64,000 bases of DNA from SHAN690 sp041391765 (GCA_041391765.1 JAWKNJ010000017.1:1-64000); one strand, 5' to 3'; counted from the stretch's first letter, positions 54,113 through 63,483 are shown. A program made the numbers and translations. The notes: generated by a model from the sequence alone, not told the origin.

Positions 54113-55792
54113 TTACTCTTTCACAAGCTGCTTGAATAACTCGAAGTATTCAGCACGGAACTCATCGTACACTTCAATTCCGGTGGCTGGGCCAGAAAAC
54201 CCTGTGTGAATTCTAACCACCTCATGCTTTCTATTAAGGATGACCATCGTTGGAAATGAATGAATCTCCTCCAATGCGGATAGCGCCTCTTGAGCCTTGA
54301 GCTTGGAGGTAGATAGACCCGCTAGGAGAACAGGATATTTTAACCCAATGCTCTCACGATGGCGCTTGATGTTTTCCAAGGCCCGGGCAGTGTCATGGGT
54401 CAGCTCGAAGTCTAGGGAAACAATTTCTAACCCCTGAGGGTGAAAGGACTCATATGCCTGTTTTAAGAAAACCGCCTCGTCCAAACAATTGGAACACCAC
54501 GTACCCATAATCGAAACTGCGATCGGCTTGTTGGCGAATCGCTCATCAGAAAGGGAGACTATGTTTCCCTCAGGGTCTGGGAATGAAAAAGAGAATGGCA
54601 CGCTGTCATTTAATGTAGTGATGGTAGAAGGATCGGCCAACTTAGCGGATGGTTCCTCGGTTGCTCTCCATGTCTGCGAATAAGAAGGCCCGGCAAAAAA
54701 TTGTCCTTCTAGGGCTCCGGGTTTGATCTGTGCCTCGAAGTAATAAACATGTGTTCCGTCCATCGTGGACAAAAGCAGAGAGTCCTTTCTGACTACTCCT
54801 TCAAGAAATCGATAATCACCGGTTTCAGTGAGGAATGAACCGCTGACATAGTGACCCAGCTGGTTCAGCTTCAAAATAGTTGAGTCCTCAGGACTTCCTT
54901 TGCCATCATAGAAAACAGCACTGTATTGATGATGAAGCAATGTGGTTGGGGCCTCATGGACAGCAAACCTGTAAGGAATATTTTTTACAGCACGAACATT
55001 CAACGAAACAGGAGTGTCGCGTTTGGCATTAACCCATCGACCGTTAAGGGTGGTGTCCGTATTTGACGATAAGATGAAATAAGAATCGAAATAATCCGAG
55101 CCAAAAATCATGGAATCTCCCTTCATTTCGAATCGGTTAAAACCGATTAGTTCTTCCCCGTTTTTCACGTGAAACATTGGTGTTTCACCATTCAGGTTGG
55201 CAATGAACTGAACCGGAACGGTTCGCTCTTTTAGCGAAAAAGCACCTCGCCACAAACTCCCCTCAGGAATGATGCTTCCGTAAACGAATTGATGGTTTTC
55301 AAAAAAGCCTCGAATGCTTTGTTTTAAATCGAGCGAGTAATGGCTGGACGTGAATTCAAAGCGTAACGAAGAATTGGAAAACAAGTTGTTTCTTTCCCGC
55401 TCTACGAAGTAGCGCACAATTTGGCCGGAAACCAATTTAACCTCAACCCTCTGAATCTCTTGGGTTGCTTCCTTCGCCACAAACCGCACGATGCGCTCGT
55501 TTCCAATGCTTGTGTCGAGCACATCGTATGCGTCTTTATATCGAAGGTGGTTTAAATTGCTTCGTCTTATGGGCTCCAGTTCTTTTGGCCAATCGATGGC
55601 GGCAGGGCGAGAATAGATGACTTTGCCATCATGAACCGCCCATTTTGCAGCAGAAATATGATGAGCGAGGAGGCTGTCTGATAAGTCTTGAATCGTAGGC
55701 AGGCCTTCAACAATGGCCACATCGCTTTGCTCTCTAGTCATAGAGCAACCAACGAACAATGGAACAATTAGAAGGGTTAGAGATTTCTTCAC
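54113..55792 (-). CDS. TlpA-like thiol-disulfide lipoprotein
   Basis: The 559-residue protein begins with GTG and a lipobox (LLIVPLFVGC). The first 400 residues form a beta-rich region with several SILxxG-like strands and no recognised domain. The C-terminal 150 residues are a TlpA/thioredoxin domain with the redox motif in IMGTWCSNCLDEAVFL and a cis-proline region EEIHSFPTMVILN. It probably reduces or isomerises disulfides in the periplasm. The GTG start overlaps the pheS stop (GTGA), so it is probably co-transcribed with pheS, an odd functional pairing. Confidence 0.82.
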   Translation of the reverse strand: MKKSLTLLIVPLFVGCSMTREQSDVAIVEGLPTIQDLSDSLLAHHISAAKWAVHDGKVIYSRPAAIDWPKELEPIRRSNLNHLRYKDAYDVLDTSIGNERIVRFVAKEATQEIQRVEVKLVSGQIVRYFVERERNNLFSNSSLRFEFTSSHYSLDLKQSIRGFFENHQFVYGSIIPEGSLWRGAFSLKERTVPVQFIANLNGETPMFHVKNGEELIGFNRFEMKGDSMIFGSDYFDSYFILSSNTDTTLNGRWVNAKRDTPVSLNVRAVKNIPYRFAVHEAPTTLLHHQYSAVFYDGKGSPEDSTILKLNQLGHYVSGSFLTETGDYRFLEGVVRKDSLLLSTMDGTHVYYFEAQIKPGALEGQFFAGPSYSQTWRATEEPSAKLADPSTITTLNDSVPFSFSFPDPEGNIVSLSDERFANKPIAVSIMGTWCSNCLDEAVFLKQAYESFHPQGLEIVSLDFELTHDTARALENIKRHRESIGLKYPVLLAGLSTSKLKAQEALSALEEIHSFPTMVILNRKHEVVRIHTGFSGPATGIEVYDEFRAEYFELFKQLVKE

Positions 55793-56820
55793 AAAGCAGA
55801 TTGAAATTGCTTTAGAAAGCGCGTGTCGTTTTCAAAAATCATTCGGATGTCAGGAATTTGGAATCGCTGCATGGCGCTGCGCTCTAATCCCATTCCGAAG
55901 GCGAAGCCGGAGTATTTTTCTGGGTCGATGCCACACGAAGTGAGTACGGCCGGGTCTACCATGCCACAACCCATCACCTCTAACCAGCCGGTGCCTTTGG
56001 TGATGCGGTAGTCCAATTCATTTTCCAGGCCCCAGTAAACATCCATCTCAGCGCTGGGCTCGGTGAACGGGAAATAGGAAGGTCGCAATCGGATCTTACT
56101 CTTACCGAAAAACTCCTTCGCAAAGTATTCAAGGCATTGCTTCATATCGGCAAACGTTACACCCTCATCAATGTACAACCCTTCGATTTGATGAAAGATG
56201 CAGTGTGAACGAGCGCTTACGGCCTCATTTCTAAAAACCCGACCTGGAGCGATGATGCGAATAGGTGGCTTTTGGGTTTCCATGGTTCTCACCTGAACAG
56301 ATGATGTGTGTGTACGGAGTACGTAATCATCTCCACCGTTGGGATCCTTGATAAAAAACGTGTCCTGCATGTCCCGTGCCGGATGCTCTGGGGGGAAATT
56401 GAGCGCGCTGAAGTTGTGCCAATCGTCCTCGATTTCCGGCCCTTCGGCCACGGAAAATCCGATGGATCGGAAAATGTCGATGATTTCATCTTTGATCAAC
56501 GAAATCGGATGTCGGGCACCGGGCTCATTGATCATGCCCGGTCGAGTCAGGTCAAGATCAGACTTCTTAGACGAGTCTGCAGAATACTGAGATTTCCAGC
56601 CCTCAACCAATGATTCAGCCTTTGCTTTGAGTTCGTTGATCGTCTTTCCAAACAGGCGCTTTTCCTCCGGTGAAACAGACTTGAATTCGTTGAAAAGGTC
56701 TTTGAACAAGCCCTTAGAGCCTAAGTACTTGATACGAAACTGCTCGGCCTCTTCCAGTGTGTTGGCAGTGGCTTTATCCAGCTCGTTGACGAGCGACTCG
56801 ATTTTTTCGGAGAATCCCAT
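55789..56820 (-). CDS. pheS: Phenylalanyl-tRNA synthetase alpha subunit
   Basis: The 343-residue alpha chain carries the class II aminoacylation core of PheRS. After the N-terminal coiled coil, the domain has LTRPGMINEPGARHPISL, motif 2 FRNEAVSARSHCIFHQIEGL and motif 3 FAFGMGLERSAMQRFQI. The beta subunit gene pheT is not nearby. A near-consensus box TACTTTCG lies seven bases before the ATG. It overlaps the TlpA-like gene by four bases. Confidence 0.97.
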   Translation of the reverse strand: MGFSEKIESLVNELDKATANTLEEAEQFRIKYLGSKGLFKDLFNEFKSVSPEEKRLFGKTINELKAKAESLVEGWKSQYSADSSKKSDLDLTRPGMINEPGARHPISLIKDEIIDIFRSIGFSVAEGPEIEDDWHNFSALNFPPEHPARDMQDTFFIKDPNGGDDYVLRTHTSSVQVRTMETQKPPIRIIAPGRVFRNEAVSARSHCIFHQIEGLYIDEGVTFADMKQCLEYFAKEFFGKSKIRLRPSYFPFTEPSAEMDVYWGLENELDYRITKGTGWLEVMGCGMVDPAVLTSCGIDPEKYSGFAFGMGLERSAMQRFQIPDIRMIFENDTRFLKQFQSAL

Positions 56821-56838
56821 GGTGGCGCGAAAGTATCC

Positions 56839-57654
56839 TTATTCCACAACGCGAACCGTCATCTTGCTATCTACGACAGGACGTTCGCCATTCTTTTTCA
56901 CGGAAGCAATTTTATCTACCACTTCAAGGCCTTCTACTACCTCACCAAATACAGTGTATTGCTGGTCCAAAAACGGTGTTCCACCAAGGGTACCGTAAGC
57001 CTCTATTTGAGAAGGTGTGTAGTGAAATGCTCGGTCTTCGGCCAAGGCTTCGATCAGTGGCTGAACTTCTTCTGTAAGGGTTCTTAAACCCTCTTGATCC
57101 TGTGTTTGTTGACACACGCGCAGGCGTTCCAAGTAATCTTTGTTTTCATCGGCCGTGAAAAACTCACGCTGACACTGCTGCATGACCGCCTGATTGGAGC
57201 GCATCTCCATTTGCTTCATCATTCCGGGCTCGTATGTTTTTCCCTGAACAATGTAAAACTGGCTGCCCGAGCTGCGTTTTTCAGGGTTCACTTGATCGCC
57301 TTGACGAGCAGCGCACAGCGCGCCTTTTTTGTGAATGAACTCGGGGTGGATCTCTGCGGGGATTGTATATCCGGGACCCCCACTGCCAAGGTTAGCCGCT
57401 CCTGGCTTCTTCGACTCAGGGTCGCCACCTTGTATCATGAAGTCTTCGATGACGCGGTGAAACAAAGTTCCGTCATAAAAGCCGTCTTTAGCAAGCTTTA
57501 GAAAATTGTCACGATGTTGGGGGCATTCGTTGTATAGCTCAACAGTAATATTTCCGGAATCCGTTTCGATGATGACGCGCGGGCGCTCGGTTTGTGCCAT
57601 GCTAAGTTGTGTAAAAAAGGTTAGGGTTATAAATAGGAAGCTTCTAATTTTCAT
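56839..57654 (-). CDS. Secreted cyclophilin-type peptidyl-prolyl isomerase
   Basis: The 271-residue protein starts MKIRSFLFITLTFFTQLSMA at 57654, a signal peptide, so it acts in the periplasm. The cyclophilin core contains FHRVIEDFMIQGGDPESK, a later GSQFYIVQGK and the C-terminal YTVFGEVVEGLEVVDKIA. Between them lies a long helical insertion of about 100 residues with MKQMEMRSNQAVMQQCQREF, found in Bacteroidota cyclophilins of this type. An in-frame start at 57732 would hide the signal peptide. Confidence 0.9.
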   Translation of the reverse strand: MKIRSFLFITLTFFTQLSMAQTERPRVIIETDSGNITVELYNECPQHRDNFLKLAKDGFYDGTLFHRVIEDFMIQGGDPESKKPGAANLGSGGPGYTIPAEIHPEFIHKKGALCAARQGDQVNPEKRSSGSQFYIVQGKTYEPGMMKQMEMRSNQAVMQQCQREFFTADENKDYLERLRVCQQTQDQEGLRTLTEEVQPLIEALAEDRAFHYTPSQIEAYGTLGGTPFLDQQYTVFGEVVEGLEVVDKIASVKKNGERPVVDSKMTVRVVE

Positions 57655-57716
57655 GGTTACGTCTATAAAAGTGCAGCCGATAAAAGGCCTGCGAAAATAG
57701 CGGATTAGAATATTCT

Positions 57717-57724
57717 TACTTTTG
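57717..57724 (+). promoter_or_regulatory. Promoter -7 box (TACTTTTG) of the small lipoprotein
   Basis: TACTTTTG is an exact consensus match that ends 25 bases before the ATG at 57750. Confidence 0.55.
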
Positions 57725-57749
57725 GTTGTCAATTTGGATATAGACGCAG

Positions 57750-58154
57750 ATGAAAAAGTTTGTTTTTGGAGTTATTGCAGCATTGGTTTTGGTTCTCGGA
57801 ACTACCACATCTTGCAATCGAGATAAAGGTCCCGGAACCGCGGAAGTTAAAGTGATTGACGCTGCAGGTGTGGCACAGGCAAACATTGATGTGCTTTTGT
57901 ATTGCACTGAACCTGGATGTGTAGTGAGACGATCTGGGAAAACCAATGAATTGGGAGTATTCCAAACTGAATTCGATCTTCCAGTGGTGTTAAGAACACG
58001 AGCTGTTCGTTACGATTCGACCATTACATACCAAGGAAACGGTCCAAGTAAGATTAAAATAGTTAAGGTGGATTCCCTCTGCGGTGAGGGCTTTGTTCAG
58101 GTGGAAAATGATGAGGTCGCCTCTGAGACCGTCACCATTCTGACGTGTAAGTAA
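57750..58154 (+). CDS. Small lipoprotein of unknown function
   Basis: The 134-residue protein starts with a lipoprotein signal (MKKFVFGVIAALVLVLGTTT, then the lipidated Cys at residue 22). The mature part is a single beta-rich domain of about 110 residues with GTAEVKVIDAAGVAQANIDV and two Cys in YCTEPGCVV. It resembles carboxypeptidase-regulatory-like or CnaB-type folds that many Bacteroidota lipoproteins carry. No function is known. Its 3' end overlaps the convergent gene by 23 bases. Confidence 0.75.
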   Translation: MKKFVFGVIAALVLVLGTTTSCNRDKGPGTAEVKVIDAAGVAQANIDVLLYCTEPGCVVRRSGKTNELGVFQTEFDLPVVLRTRAVRYDSTITYQGNGPSKIKIVKVDSLCGEGFVQVENDEVASETVTILTCK

Positions 58155-58467
58155 TAATCGCCTCCTTCATGAGTTTTTCCTGCTCCCGGGCCGCAAGCTT
58201 TGGGAGCTTTTCATTTCTGACAAAGTGTGGCCAACCATCTTCGTCTTGGCCAGTGTATTCATAGTATCCATATGGCTCCAGTAAACGACACACCGCAATG
58301 TGCATCACATCGATCTTCTCGTCTTTCTTGAGTTTTCGAGGGCCCTGCCCAAGCTCGTTCAATCCGATGAGGAACAGAATAGCCTGCAGATCTAAGGGCT
58401 GGTCAAAACGCTCCTCGTAGCGCTTCAGCGCTTTCTGCCAATCCTGTTCAAAATCGTGTTCATTCAT
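58132..58467 (-). CDS. Conserved small cytoplasmic protein
   Basis: The 111-residue protein has a sequence common in Bacteroidota genomes and, as far as I know, unnamed: DFEQDWQKALKRYEERF, LQAILFLIGLNELGQG and VCRLLEPYGYYEYTGQDEDG are the most conserved-looking parts. It has no signal peptide. The ATG at 58467 is preferred to a GTG at 58473 because a near-consensus -7 box (TAACTTCG) ends at 58473, five bases upstream. Function is unknown. Confidence 0.7.
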   Translation of the reverse strand: MNEHDFEQDWQKALKRYEERFDQPLDLQAILFLIGLNELGQGPRKLKKDEKIDVMHIAVCRLLEPYGYYEYTGQDEDGWPHFVRNEKLPKLAAREQEKLMKEAIITYTSEW

Positions 58468-58472
58468 CGCCA

Positions 58473-58480
58473 CGAAGTTA
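58473..58480 (-). promoter_or_regulatory. Near-consensus -7 box (TAACTTCG), probably leaderless
   Basis: On the reverse strand TAACTTCG is followed by five bases and the ATG at 58467, one base off the TAnnTTTG consensus and with the same spacing as the boxes at 22482 and 30103. Confidence 0.4.
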
Positions 58481-58504
58481 CGTTCGTGCGCGTTGCAAGG
58501 CCCT

Positions 58505-58512
58505 TAAATTTG
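58505..58512 (+). promoter_or_regulatory. Promoter -7 box (TAAATTTG) of the CvpA-like gene
   Basis: TAAATTTG is an exact consensus match that ends seven bases before the ATG at 58520, leaving at most a very short leader. Confidence 0.55.
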
Positions 58513-58519
58513 ACCCCGC

Positions 58520-59065
58520 ATGGATTTCAATCACTGGGACATCATTCTTTTTATTCCGCTGGCCTGGGCTGCATGGAAAGGGTTTCGGAAGGGGTTGATT
58601 ATTGAACTGGCATCCATCGCAGCGTTGATCGCAGGGGTTTACATAGCCGCTAACTTTTCAGAGTTTGTGGAGGGTAGGCTAAAACTATGGTTCGAGCTGG
58701 AAGGTTCGTGGACGGGTTACCTGGCCTTCATTCTCACGTTTGCGGCTGTGGTTTTTGGTGTTTATGCCCTGGCCAAGGTGGTAGAAAAGGCGGTGAACTT
58801 GGTGGCGCTGAAGCTGGCGAACAAACTAGCCGGAAGCTTCTTTGGCTTGACAAAAATGGTTCTGATCATCTCAATCATCCTGAACCTTATTAGCTGGATG
58901 GATCAATTGGTGCCGGTTATGCAAAAGTCAGATCCCGAAAACAGCTTGCTGTTTGAGCCTATTTTAAACGCAGGACCGGCAGTCCTTCCCGTGCTCACTC
59001 AAAGCGATTGGATGGGAAAAGCGGAAGAAATTATGCAACCGCTGTTCAGCGAGGAGCAGGAGTGA
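58520..59065 (+). CDS. CvpA family membrane protein
   Basis: The 181-residue protein has four predicted helices. It opens WDIILFIPLAWAAWKGFRKG, the CvpA hallmark, with LIIELASIAALIAGVYIA following. CvpA-family proteins sit in the inner membrane; the E. coli member was linked to colicin V production and envelope stress, and the wider family has no settled biochemical role. It is convergent with the GT-C-like gene and overlaps its end by 20 bases. Confidence 0.9.
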   Translation: MDFNHWDIILFIPLAWAAWKGFRKGLIIELASIAALIAGVYIAANFSEFVEGRLKLWFELEGSWTGYLAFILTFAAVVFGVYALAKVVEKAVNLVALKLANKLAGSFFGLTKMVLIISIILNLISWMDQLVPVMQKSDPENSLLFEPILNAGPAVLPVLTQSDWMGKAEEIMQPLFSEEQE

Positions 59066-60732
59066 TGCTAATTGGCACCCTGTCGATGTTGTCTATGTAA
59101 ATGCTTAGCGTGCATGAATCACAGTTCGGTAAAAGCCATGAATTCAATTGATTTGCAGTTGACTTAGCAAGCAGAGAATCCATCATGGCTCGAGAGGAGT
59201 AAATCTGTGTTTTATCCGGAGTCTTCAGGGTAGCGTACAGTGCGAATCTCGCAGGACGTTTGGCAGCAATGTGAAATGACAGGCAATGAGGAAGAGTGTC
59301 AACGGATGAGAACCCGCGTTTGTAATAAACCCCTATGTAGTTCTCTTTAGACGCGTCTCGTGCGATCGGCTCAAGCATATTAAAGGCGTTCAGCGAGAGA
59401 GTGCCTTTTTTCAGTCGGTTTTTACCAGAGGAATCAGGTTCAACTTTAAGGTGATAGTTTGACCCTTCCGCTTCCTCCAAAGGATAGTTATTGAAAACAG
59501 CTCCGTATTCGAAGGTGTAATAACGCCATGCATAACTCAGTCGTTCATCGCCAACAACAATAGGTGGAGTTATAGATGAATAAGCAACCATAGCTTCCTC
59601 AAACAAAGCGCGAGGCAAGTGTGCATAGGGCTCCACGGCCGAGCGACTCGAATTCCAGGAGGTATAAAAATCTCGTCCAACAACAATCACCAATAGACAC
59701 ATCAGCCAAGGAGTGAATTTTTGTGCACTTAGTGCGGGCTGGTTATCGGATGAGGAAAATGCAGTCGCGATGAAAAAGAGCGGAACGAAGTAAAGCGCGA
59801 CTCGCTCTGTCGGAAAGTGAATTTCAAAAATCAACGAGAGTAGCTTACAAGCGATGACATTGCCAAATAATAGCAGCAGGGTGAGTGGCGCGGGAGAAAA
59901 AAGCCCTCGTTTTCTTACCGAAACAAGAGTCAGCAGTGTGCCAACGATGATGGGCAGGAAAACCAAAATAAGGGACAAGGAGTCGTGGAAGGAATTTCGG
60001 TGCGCGTTGAACAGGGAGTACACCGTGGTTGAAAAGAAGCCCGAGTCATCCGGAAAGTATTCCTTGATGATGGAAGAATACCCGAAGCCAATTTTCGCGT
60101 TGAGAGCGATGACAACCGCTAGAATCAATAGGATGACAATTGACTTGAGATCCCTGATCCGATGTTGAGCGAATACGATCACCAAGATTCCAAAAACCAA
60201 AATCGCTGATTTAAGCAATGTCAGGTGTGCAAAAACACTGAGTGAGGTTACGATGACAGCAGCCACGAGACCGTGAAACGATTGCCCTTCAATAAACAAC
60301 AGGAGGAAGTGTATTTGAAGCACCAACAGCGCGAAACTCATCCCATACCCACGCGCCAAAGCAAAGTATTCGAAGAGCGGATAGCTCAGGAAACGTAAAA
60401 AACAACCCCCAAGCACAGGCTGCTGTGAGCCTTTTTTCAGAGGCCCCAGAGTCCCCAGGCAAGACCCAGAAACGAAAGCATTTGGCAACCTGAATACAAA
60501 CATCTTTATGCCAACCATCATGAACAATCTACCGAACAGCGTGTTGAAAGTGATTGTTGCTGGAATGTGTCAGAAACGCGTGATGCCATGGACCAATTGC
60601 GTACTCAAAGAAGCTCGTGACTTCGTCCTGTGTGGGAGGGACGTTCCATGCTTTGATCAACAGCAAAACCATCCACAATAAGACCAAAACGCAGAAGAGA
60701 ACAAGCTCAGCGCGCTTTCTAATAAGAGCAAA
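59046..60732 (-). pseudogene. GT-C-like polytopic membrane protein, frameshifted near its N-terminus
   Basis: The larger piece, 59046-60527, encodes 493 residues with about nine helices and a soluble C-terminal third. It starts in the middle of a GT-C fold (MFMMVGIKMFVFRLPNAFVS, then FEYFALARGYGMSFALL). The missing start is present in another frame at 60529-60732: a membrane helix LVLFCVLVLLWMVLLLI, then AWNVPPTQDEVTSFFEYAIG and THSSNNHF, ending at a TAG. Together they form one glycosyltransferase-type N-terminus with the catalytic-position Asp in TQDEVTS. The break is near 60545, in a TTT run. Because pgk and holB beside it show the same kind of damage, an error in the sequence is likelier than a real mutation. 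Confidence 0.7.
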
Positions 60733-60734
60733 TA

Positions 60735-61902
60735 CTATCCGAGGATAGCCGCGACACCGGGCAATGTTTTTCCTTCGAGGAATTCGAGCAACGCGCCACC
60801 TCCCGTGCTCACGTAGCTCACTTGTTCACCCAGTCCGAATTTCTTCACGGCCGCCACGCTGTCGCCACCGCCAACGAGGGAATAAGCGCCTTTTGAAGTG
60901 GCTTCAGCTATGGCCAATCCTAGCGCCTTGGTGCCTGCTTCGAAGTTGCTCATCTCGAACACCCCGAGCGGACCGTTCCAAAGGATGGTTTTGCTGGCAG
61001 CGATCACGGCTTTGTAATCGGCAACGGCTTCCGGACCTACGTCCAAGCCCATCCAGCCGGACTCGATGTTGTGGAAGACTGTGTTTTTCTGTTGGCGTTG
61101 TTGTCAAACGCATCAGCCCAACGCTGTCTTTGGAGTAGATGTTCACATTCTTTGCTTGGCTTTGGCTAAGATTTAGGCGCGGTTTCAGGTAGTCACGTCT
61201 TCCAGGCAGGCGCCAGCACTCACAGGCCTTCGCAAATGTGTAGGCCATACCACCTCCGATGATCAAATTGTTGATGCGATCCAACAAGTTGGTGATGACG
61301 ATCTTGCTGCTCACCTTGGCGCCACCGATGATGGCGGTGAATGGATGCTCTGCGCTTCCAGCACGCGCTGCGCCGTTTTTTCACTTCCGCGTCCAATAGG
61401 TAGCCGAACATTTTAGTTTCAAAATACTTCGCTACGATGGTGGTAGAAGCGTGCGCTCGGTGAGCCGTACCGAATGCATCGTTCCTGCCACACATCTCCA
61501 TGTTGCTGAGCTTTTCAGAGAACTCCATATCGCCCTTGGTTTCCTGCTTGTAGAAACGAAGGTTTTCCAAAAGCAATACCTGTCCTGCACTAGCAGCGCC
61601 AGACTTTTCAAATGCTTCTTGACCAATGCAGTCACTCGCGAAACCAACATTCAACTGATAGATCACTCAACGGAGCCACCAAGTGGCGCAGCGAGCTGTC
61701 TTCTGGCTTGGCCCTTCCTTGGGTCGGCCGGTGCGACATCAACACCACCGAACCGCCATCGGCAGGATTTTTTGATCGTGGGCAATGCCGCCACGATGCG
61801 TGTGTTGTCCGTCACTTCTTGTGACGTTGAGCGGAACGCGTTGAAATCAACGCGGATCAAGGCGCGCTTGCCGCTGAAGTTGAATTGGTCTATTGAAGTC
61901 AT
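60735..61902 (-). pseudogene. pgk: Phosphoglycerate kinase gene with several frameshifts
   Basis: The stretch has the right length for a roughly 390-residue phosphoglycerate kinase, read in pieces. It starts MTSIDQFNFSGKRALIRVDF at 61902; shifted frames then give QEVTDNTRIVAALPTIKK, DGGSVVLMSH, AGQVLLLENLRFYKQETKGD and LLDRINNLIIGGGMAYTFAK. The C-terminal third is intact at 60735-61052 (TILWNGPLGVFEMSNFEAG and SLVGGGDSVAAVKKFGL). Protein similarity continues through every break, so this looks like single-base insertions and deletions in the assembled sequence of an essential glycolytic gene. It is divergent from holB. Confidence 0.85.
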
Positions 61903-62042
61903 GGATGAAAAATGGGCTGCGAAAATAATTATTGCAACAGGACTAAAACGATGGCCTGCTTCGAGACGCCCTTCGGCACGCCTCGGGCCCTGCTCCATCG
62001 CTGAAGCTAAGGCGCAAGCGATCAGCATGACCATCTTTTAGT

Positions 62043-62338
62043 CCTCAAGCGGGAGGCGAAATCAAATTCACGTCATTCTGAGGGATCCGCCTTTGGCGGA
62101 TTGTCTCGAAGAAAAGTGAATTTGAGGAGGAGCCGTTCGTGTAATTCGACTCACGGATCGAGTGCGTTTGCTGAAGGCGAACGTGTATCGAGATCAACTG
62201 CGAATTCGTGTGACGTTTTAGGAATGTCCTTCTCGATACATCATCCGCTTTGGGCGGACGGCCACTTCGCAACCGCTAAAGCTAATAGCGAACGCGGTCG
62301 AAGTGACAGCACACAAGTCATAACCCACTTCTGCATTA
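62043..62338. repeat. Block of hairpin repeats between pgk and holB
   Basis: Three nested palindromes are visible. One has outer arms TCAAATTCAC (62062-62071) and GTGAATTTGA (62116-62125) enclosing ATCCGCC-TTT-GGCGGAT (62085-62101). A second pairs CGTTTGC (62165-62171) with GCGAACG (62177-62183). The third pairs CACTTCG plus ACCGC (62263-62276) with GCGGT plus CGAAGTG (62294-62305), preceded by TCCGC-TTTGG-GCGGA at 62244-62258. No protein frame of note runs through. The region resembles palindromic extragenic repeats. The remainder of 61903-62355 holds only the holB promoter box. Confidence 0.6.
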
Positions 62339-62346
62339 TACATTTG
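62339..62346 (+). promoter_or_regulatory. Promoter -7 box (TACATTTG) of holB
   Basis: TACATTTG is an exact consensus match that ends nine bases before the ATG at 62356. Confidence 0.5.
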
Positions 62347-62355
62347 ACCCCAAGC

Positions 62356-63483
62356 ATGACCACCGCACAAATACCCGGACAAGAAGAACTCAAAAGCGTC
62401 TTCGCGCAAATGATTGATGACGGTCGACTGCCGCACGCGCTCATGATTCACGCGAACCCCGGGGGTTCAGGCTGCCACTAGCCATGTATGTGACGCTGGC
62501 AATAATGCGAACACCCCGACAACAGCCCGTGTGGACACTGCCCTGAATGCATCAAATCGAGGCGCATGCCCACCCGGATGTACACCGCATCGTTCCGGTG
62601 AACAGCAACAAGCAGGTCGCCGGAGGACCGCTATGCCTGGACAGCTTTTGGAAGAGTGGCGCAAGGCGGTGACGGACAATTACGCCACATGTCATTGCTC
62701 GGATTGGTACCAATGCATCCGACATTGAAAATAAGCAGGGGCTGATTGCGGATGCAGGAGGCGACAACGCTTCGAAAAAAATTGGCGCTTCGCGCCTTTG
62801 GAAGGCGATTTTAGTGTGTTCATCATCTGGCATGCAGACCGGATGAATGACACGTTTACGCCAACAAAAATGCTCAAAAACCTGGAGCTGACCAAGACCT
62901 TGTTCATTTGGTGACGGAATCTCCTTGCGTTGCTGACAACGATATTTGAGCCGTGTGCCAGGTGTTTCGCGAAGAGAGCACGTGGAAGAAGATGAGTTGT
63001 GAGTTTCGCAGGCCGTGAATACGAAGTGGAGCCGGCGCGCCATGGACATTGCCTTCCGCAGCGAGGGCGATGTGGCGCAGGCCATCAAAGAAGCCAAAGA
63101 AGACAAGGACCCGTGGCTGGACGAGTTCAAGCAGTGGATGCGGCTGAGCTACATGCGCGACATTACCGCGCTCTATAAGTGGAGCGAAAACATGGCGAGC
63201 GCTCGCGCGACTCACAGCGGCGGTTGCTACGGCGCAATTAATGGACCGATGCTACATGGGATGGATGGTACATTCCGATGGAGGCGAAGAAGCAAAATTC
63301 TTTAAAGACTTTAGCCCGTTCATCAATACTGCCAACGCCAAAGGCTTTTTGGACATCATGGAAGAAGCGGCCTTTCACATTGAGCGCAACGTAAGCGAAA
63401 AGATCGTGTGGTTCGACACATCCATTGACGCCATTCGCTTGATCCATGCCGGAAAAGCGCAGGTGAAGGCAATGGGGGAGTAA
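62356..63483 (+). pseudogene. holB: DNA polymerase III delta-prime subunit gene with several frameshifts
   Basis: The span of 1128 bases fits a normal delta-prime subunit of about 375 residues, but it is read in pieces. It starts MTTAQIPGQEELKSVFAQMI and DDGRLPHALMIHANPGGSG (a P-loop region). A shifted frame gives LPLAMYVT and, with further shifts, the zinc-site region CPECIKS. The C-terminal half gives AMDIAFRSEGDVAQAIKEAK and WLDEFKQWMRLSYMRDITAL, ending HIERNVSEKIVWFDTSIDAI. Delta-prime is part of the clamp loader and essential. The frameshifts therefore probably come from assembly error. Confidence 0.7.
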
